Shown here: piece by piece, positions 59,982 to 64,000 of the stretch | Layout of the letters: the number at the start of each line of letters is the position of its first letter | Numbering within the stretch: position 1 is the stretch's first letter | Assembly: GCA_014860225.1 (NCBI GenBank) | Contig: JACZKE010000039.1 | Coordinates: 40,077-104,076, forward strand | Direction: 5' to 3' | Length of the DNA: 64,000 bases | From: Desulfuromonadales bacterium | Lineage (GTDB): Bacteria > Desulfobacterota > Desulfuromonadia > Desulfuromonadales > BM103 | Made by a program: the position numbers and the translations under genes | The notes under the pieces: generated by a model | Database searches by the model: none | Told to the model about the DNA's origin: nothing | What the model saw: only the letters and a program-made list of their open reading frames with translations

Positions 59982-60754
59982 CCTTTAGTTTCGCTGTTTT
60001 CTACGGGTTCTGAAGAAAGAAACTGCCGGGCTGCAGCGGTAGTCGGGTGATGCAATACCTGGGTGGCAGGGCCTTCCTCGACGACAGAGCCATCCAGCAA
60101 CAGGGCAAGACGATCGGCGCAAAGCTCTGCCAGGCGTAAATCGTGAGTAACCACAACGATGGCCAGATTTTTCTGCCTGGCAAGTTCTCGAAAGGTTTGC
60201 GCCAACTGATCGGCCGTGGGCCGGTCCAGGGCACTGGTAGGTTCGTCAAGCAACAGAGCCTCGCAGGGTCCGACCAGGGCTCGCATTAGACAGATCCTTT
60301 GCTGTTGACCGATCGAGAGTTTGCGGGCGTCACGATCGAGCCAGGCAGAGTTAAGCTGGCATAACTCGAGAAGTTCCTGCAGTTCCGAAGCGTTGAGATC
60401 AGGAAATACTGCCCTGCGCAGCCTGGCCGATGCCTGTAAATTATCCAGGACTGTGCCGGAAAAAAGGAAAGGTTTCTGTGCGACTAAAGGAATGCGTGCA
60501 CGCACTAGTGGCGGGTCGATGGTCTGGATATTTATCCCTGCAAGCAGAATCTCACCGCAGTCAGGTTCCAGTAAACGGTTAAAAAGGCGCAACAATGTGC
60601 TCTTGCCGCCGCCAGAGGGTCCGACTACGGCAAGGACTTCTCCGGCTTCGATTTCCATACTTACTTCTTGCAGGACCCGCTGCGAACGCCCTGCTTCTCC
60701 TGGACGACTGACCGTGACCTCGCGTGCCTGCAGCAACGGGACAGCACGGCTCAT
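59978..60754 (-). CDS. fetA: ABC transporter ATPase FetA (YbbL)
   Basis: A 258-residue ABC ATPase paired with FetB: Walker A VVGPSGGGKSTLLRL, Q-loop VAQKPFLFSG, signature LSIGQQQRICLMRA and Walker B ALLLDEPTSALDRPT. The ATG at 60754 shares one base with the stop of the uracil-DNA glycosylase gene (TAATG), so translation is coupled; a much longer in-frame start would lie inside that gene. Confidence 0.94.
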   Translation of the reverse strand: MSRAVPLLQAREVTVSRPGEAGRSQRVLQEVSMEIEAGEVLAVVGPSGGGKSTLLRLFNRLLEPDCGEILLAGINIQTIDPPLVRARIPLVAQKPFLFSGTVLDNLQASARLRRAVFPDLNASELQELLELCQLNSAWLDRDARKLSIGQQQRICLMRALVGPCEALLLDEPTSALDRPTADQLAQTFRELARQKNLAIVVVTHDLRLAELCADRLALLLDGSVVEEGPATQVLHHPTTAAARQFLSSEPVENSETKG

Positions 60755-61467
60755 TATCCACCGCCCTCGGCATTCAGCATACGCAGAACCTCTTTCATAT
60801 CTTCCCAGACATCCCGCTTTGCTTCCGGGTTGCGCAGCAGATAGGCCGGATGATAGGTTGGCATCAGAGGAATTCCCTGATAACGTTGCCATTCTCCACG
60901 CAAACGACTGATCGGTGTCTTGGTTTTCAGCAGACTGTGCACAGCGAATCGCCCCAAACCGACGATCACCTGAGGTCGGATTACGGCAAGCTGACGAACC
61001 AGGAAGGGCTCACAAGTCGCCACCTCATCCGGATTTGGGTCACGGTTATCCGGTGGACGGCACTTCAACACATTGCAAAGATAAACGTCCTCGCGCTGCA
61101 TTCCCATTGCCAGCAGGATTCGATCGAGCAACTGACCAGCCTCACCGACAAAAGGCTCTCCCTTCAGATCCTCTTCTCGACCGGGAGCTTCGCCGACCAG
61201 AACCAGGCGCGCATTCGGGTTGCCGACTCCGAAAACCAGTTTCGTGCGGGATGCGGCGAGGCCACAGCGTTGGCAATCTCCCAAGTCTGTGCGGATAGTG
61301 TCGAGAGTTTCCTGCAAAGCCGAGTAGGTCCCGATGCACGGATGGTTCTTGCTGCCGTCATGAAATTCTGTCGTTTGAGTTTCTATGCCCAGGTCAGACA
61401 GATATTCAAACTGGCTACGCGCTAAAACCAGGGCTTCGCGAATTTCATTTATAACTTGATCAGGCAT
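60754..61467 (-). CDS. Uracil-DNA glycosylase, family 4
   Basis: A 237-residue Fe-S uracil-DNA glycosylase that removes uracil from DNA. The four cluster cysteines are in [10 protein letters not shown] and [15 protein letters not shown] with VATCEPF. The catalytic motif is [12 protein letters not shown] and the second motif is YHPAYLLRN. The N-terminal extension of about 60 residues is common in the SPO1-polymerase-related subgroup. Divergent from the phospholipase-like gene; no clear ribosome site. Confidence 0.93.
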   Translation of the reverse strand: MPDQVINEIREALVLARSQFEYLSDLGIETQTTEFHDGSKNHPCIGTYSALQETLDTIRTDLGDCQRCGLAASRTKLVFGVGNPNARLVLVGEAPGREEDLKGEPFVGEAGQLLDRILLAMGMQREDVYLCNVLKCRPPDNRDPNPDEVATCEPFLVRQLAVIRPQVIVGLGRFAVHSLLKTKTPISRLRGEWQRYQGIPLMPTYHPAYLLRNPEAKRDVWEDMKEVLRMLNAEGGG

Positions 61468-61529
61468 ATTTAGACTGACAAATCCTTATGAACGTGTATT
61501 ATTTAAGAAAAGGACGGTACACTTATCCA

Positions 61530-62450
61530 ATGAAATGGTTGCTTTCTGTTAGCTTGACATGTGTCCTTGTTCTCTTGTTGTTCCCGTCTGATGCCTTGGC
61601 CTGGGGGATCGGTGTCCACTTGCAAACCGGCGCCTGGATTCTCGACAATCTGGCCCAGCTTCCTGACCCGATTCGTGTCCTGTTGTCGGCACATCCCAAC
61701 GATTATCTTTACGGCTGCATCAGTGCGGACATTACCCTGGGTAAGAAATACACTCACTACCTTAGACACTGCCACTCGTGGCGGATGGGAGACAAGATTC
61801 TTGACCATGCGACCACCGGAAACCAGAAGGCTTGTGCCTATGGTTACCTGAGTCACCTTGCCGCCGATACGGTGGCCCATTCCTACTATGTGCCCTTCAA
61901 GCTGATTCGTACTTACAACACGGTACTTCTCAAACACACTTATTGGGAAATGCGTTTTGAGGCCCACGTTTCCCCGGAAATCTGGCCCCTCGCGCGCTCA
62001 ATCGGCAGGAAAGACTTCTCGGAGAATGACAAGCTCTTGCGCAGCATCCTGGCCGATACGATCTTTTCTTTTGCCACAAATAAAAGGCTCTTCAACTCGC
62101 TGCTTTTACTGAACCGGCTACAACAGTATCAAAAGGTACTGCGCTCACTGGCCAGGACAACAAAATGGGCAATCACACCCGAGAACCAGAAAGAGTACCT
62201 TGACCTGACCAGCAAGGCCACCCTCAGTCTCTTGCAGGACCTGGATAACAGCCCCTTCCGCAGTGCCGATCCGACTGGAGAGCGAGCTCTGAGCACCGCC
62301 AACATGATTCGCAAAAACCTTCACACTCTCTGGCTCGATGGTCGACTGCGTGAAACTGACGCCGATGAGATATTCACCGTAATCAAAGCCAGGCTCAGGG
62401 AAGGGATCTGCAAGCCTGACGATCTTCTCAACCTGCTCTCAACCTCCTGA
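61530..62450 (+). CDS. Zinc-dependent phospholipase C-like exported protein
   Basis: A 306-residue exported protein. The start at MKWLLSVS gives a clean signal peptide ending SDALA, so the mature chain begins with Trp (WGIGVHLQTG), as in B. cereus phospholipase C where the N-terminal Trp binds zinc. His ligands fit GVHLQ, YGYLSHLAADTVAHSYY and RFEAHV. A start at 61488 would nearly touch the divergent glycosylase gene and leave no promoter room. The family (PF00882-type) includes enzymes and uncharacterised proteins; substrate unknown. Confidence 0.85.
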   Translation: MKWLLSVSLTCVLVLLLFPSDALAWGIGVHLQTGAWILDNLAQLPDPIRVLLSAHPNDYLYGCISADITLGKKYTHYLRHCHSWRMGDKILDHATTGNQKACAYGYLSHLAADTVAHSYYVPFKLIRTYNTVLLKHTYWEMRFEAHVSPEIWPLARSIGRKDFSENDKLLRSILADTIFSFATNKRLFNSLLLLNRLQQYQKVLRSLARTTKWAITPENQKEYLDLTSKATLSLLQDLDNSPFRSADPTGERALSTANMIRKNLHTLWLDGRLRETDADEIFTVIKARLREGICKPDDLLNLLSTS

Positions 62451-62453
62451 CGA

Positions 62454-63653
62454 TCAATGACCCGGTAACAGGGCTGTTGCACGATCCAGCAGGAGTTCAG
62501 CGACTTCTGCTTTGGTCATCTTTGGCAACTCTTCCACCTTGCCGTCAGCTGTCAGGAAACGCACAATGTTGGTATCGCTATCGAACCCGGCACCCTCTTG
62601 GGTCACGTCGTTGGCGACAATCATATCAAGATTCTTGTCTTCGAGCTTCTCGCGGGCATGTGTCAGCAATTGTTCCGTTTCTGCAGCAAAGCCGACCAGG
62701 ATACGAGAACCCTTCTGCTTGCCAAGTTCAGCCAGGATATCCGGATTACGTTGCAGTTCAACTGTTGCGGTCTCAACGCCACCTTTTTTAACCTTTTGGG
62801 CATCCCGTATCACAGGACGAAAATCTGCAACGGCAGCTGCTTTGACTATAAGGTCAGCTTGCCCGGCGCGATCCATCACAGCCTGATACATCTGTTGCGC
62901 GCTGACGACCTGAATCGTCTCAACACCTTCGGGCTCAGGCAAACTTACCGGCCCGGAGATCAGGACAACCCTGGCACCACGGTTGCGGGCGGCGCAGGCG
63001 ACAGCATACCCCATCTTGCCAGACGAATAGTTGCTGAGGAAGCGAACCGGATCGATCTCTTCGCGCGTTGGGCCAGCCGTCACCAGAACCGTTTTCCCCT
63101 CCAGGGTATTACTTGCAAGCAACGTTTGCGCAGAGTTAAAAATTTTCTGGGGCTCAGGCAGTTTGCCCTGCCCTTGCCAGCCGCAAGCCAGGTCACCATA
63201 GGCTGGTTCGATAAAATGATAACCAAAGCTCTTCAGCTCTGCATGGTTCTTCTGATAGATCGGGTTTTCCCACATGTTGCTGTTCATAGCCGGAGCAAAG
63301 AGAACTTTTGCACGGGTTGCCATGATTGTGGTTGTCAGCAGATCGTCACAAATTCCATTAGCTACCTTGCCGATAAGATTGGCTGTTGCCGGAGCAACCA
63401 GTACCAGATCGGCACGATCGGCAAGTGAGATATGACCGATTTCCTGTTCCTGGATAAGATTGAAAAGCTCTGTATGGACCGGGTTGCCAGAAAGGGTCTG
63501 AAAGGTGAGAGGTGTTATGAACTCCTGCGCACTGCGTGTCATAACAACATGGACTTCAGCACCGGCCTTGACCAGCAAGCGCAACAGCTCGGCAGCCTTG
63601 TAGGCGGCAATGCCACCAGTCACACCCAGAATAATGCATTTACCTTGCAGCAT
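62454..63653 (-). CDS. coaBC: Bifunctional phosphopantothenoylcysteine decarboxylase/synthase
   Basis: A 399-residue CoA-synthesis enzyme. The N-terminal CoaC (FMN) domain begins ILGVTGGIAAYKAAELLRLL and has the PAMNSNMWENP active-site motif; the CoaB synthase has VTAGPTREEIDPVRFLSNYS with GKMGYAVA and the KxK region VKKGG. The start MLQGKCIILGV has a GGAG site; a longer in-frame start is unlikely. It converges with the phospholipase-like gene (3 bp between stops). Confidence 0.96.
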   Translation of the reverse strand: MLQGKCIILGVTGGIAAYKAAELLRLLVKAGAEVHVVMTRSAQEFITPLTFQTLSGNPVHTELFNLIQEQEIGHISLADRADLVLVAPATANLIGKVANGICDDLLTTTIMATRAKVLFAPAMNSNMWENPIYQKNHAELKSFGYHFIEPAYGDLACGWQGQGKLPEPQKIFNSAQTLLASNTLEGKTVLVTAGPTREEIDPVRFLSNYSSGKMGYAVACAARNRGARVVLISGPVSLPEPEGVETIQVVSAQQMYQAVMDRAGQADLIVKAAAVADFRPVIRDAQKVKKGGVETATVELQRNPDILAELGKQKGSRILVGFAAETEQLLTHAREKLEDKNLDMIVANDVTQEGAGFDSDTNIVRFLTADGKVEELPKMTKAEVAELLLDRATALLPGH

Positions 63654-63850
63654 TTTTGCTCCAGACCGGGGCTCTCCGTCTTGCCGGAAAGCAACCAGGA
63701 AAACGAGACGAAAACAACGATTAACATTGAACGCCATAGAGTTAAAAGAAAGAGCGCAAAGAGAGCCGTTACCAATACCATAGGCATCAGCAGCCAACGA
63801 CTGGTCAGAGTTTAGAGTCTCCCATTGCGTTATCTTTTTGACTTCGGGAC
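63654..63850. other. Intergenic region between coaBC and element copy 3
   Basis: No gene or strong hairpin seen; it must hold the coaBC promoter, but none of the candidates is convincing. Confidence 0.5.
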
Positions 63851-64000
63851 CTAGCAGCCTGTCGGACTATCCATGAGCCGGCTGCAAATCCGGCTGTTTG
63901 GCCCATATTTCAGCTCCTTTTTGGTCCATAGCTACGGCTATGAACCTGCAAACGAGCTAAAATCTGTTCTCAAACATCCAAACTTTCGCTTCGGCCCGTA
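63851..64000 (+). mobile_element. 169-bp inverted-repeat element, copy 3 (cut by window end)
   Basis: The inverted orientation of copies 1 and 2. 150 of 169 bp are present; the missing 19 bp are the second terminal repeat. The first end reads CTAGCAGCCTGTCGGACTAT. The 48-codon ORF starts at 63873 on the plus strand and is open to the window end. Confidence 0.85.
63873..64000 (+). CDS. 48-codon ORF in element copy 3 (3' end outside window)
   Basis: Open from the ATG next to the terminal repeat; the last six codons are off the window. It shares VHSYGYEPANELKSV with the frames of the other two copies. Whether it is translated is unknown. Confidence 0.3.
   Translation, partial: MSRLQIRLFGPYFSSFLVHSYGYEPANELKSVLKHPNFRFGP

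Overview
The window reads as ordinary chromosome of an anaerobic, respiring Gram-negative bacterium, most likely a deltaproteobacterium of the Desulfuromonadales type (Geobacter/Desulfuromonas relatives). This is inferred from gene content: a cytochrome-linked narC-GHJI nitrate reductase with two NarK transporters, an ablAB beta-lysine osmolyte pair, a complete livKHMGF ABC transporter, a single-chain pyruvate carboxylase, a DUF6485 Cys-rich protein, a PA2778/PA2779-type peptidase pair and many lipoproteins. No rRNA, tRNA, phage, transposase gene or CRISPR array was seen. Most genes lie on the minus strand in short operons with ATGA-type overlaps.

Layout. 1-7.6 kb: the 3' end of a GAF/HD-GYP phosphodiesterase, a DUF6485 protein, argC, rplM-rpsI, an M42 aminopeptidase, miaB, then a PH-domain membrane protein overlapping a lipoprotein that resembles an M48 peptidase without its HExxH. 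7.8-16.7 kb: typA, an AMMECR1-like protein, a zinc-ribbon protein, a solitary Cas6-like RAMP gene divergent from tgt, a helical-repeat protein, an EamA exporter and the C39 peptidase/PA2779 pair. 16.9-21.5 kb: ablAB and a MarR regulator with a clear operator, the first copy of a 169-bp inverted-repeat element, DUF1820 and rlpA. 21.7-27.4 kb: accA, dnaE, a Maf/YceF-type pyrophosphatase and an unknown small protein. 27.5-38.7 kb: the nitrate respiration block (a PAS protein, narK2, narK1, narI, narJ, narH, narG, narC), preceded by an FNR-type box placed over a -10 element. 39.1-47.4 kb: a WYL regulator, guaBA, truA with an EcfT-like protein, asd and leuB. 47.8-56.6 kb: a tiny membrane ORF, livKHMGF with a terminator-like hairpin after livK, and pyc. 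57-64 kb: an orphan NtrC-family regulator, a second 169-bp element, a NimA-like flavoprotein, fetAB, a family-4 uracil-DNA glycosylase, a zinc phospholipase C-like protein, coaBC, and a third 169-bp element cut by the window edge.

How the parts fit. NarC and NarI pass electrons to NarGH while NarK1/NarK2 move nitrate and nitrite; an FNR-type box suggests anaerobic induction. AblA and AblB make N-epsilon-acetyl-beta-lysine for salt stress. The remaining metabolic genes serve amino acid, purine, fatty acid, CoA and oxaloacetate supply. The features that textbook annotation does not explain are the 169-bp element family, whose copies all keep a 48-codon frame open on the same element strand, a possible decayed relative of it beside the first gene, the orphan Cas6-like gene, the degenerate M48-like lipoprotein with its overlapping PH-domain partner, and several structured intergenic repeats, one of them inside the nar operon.
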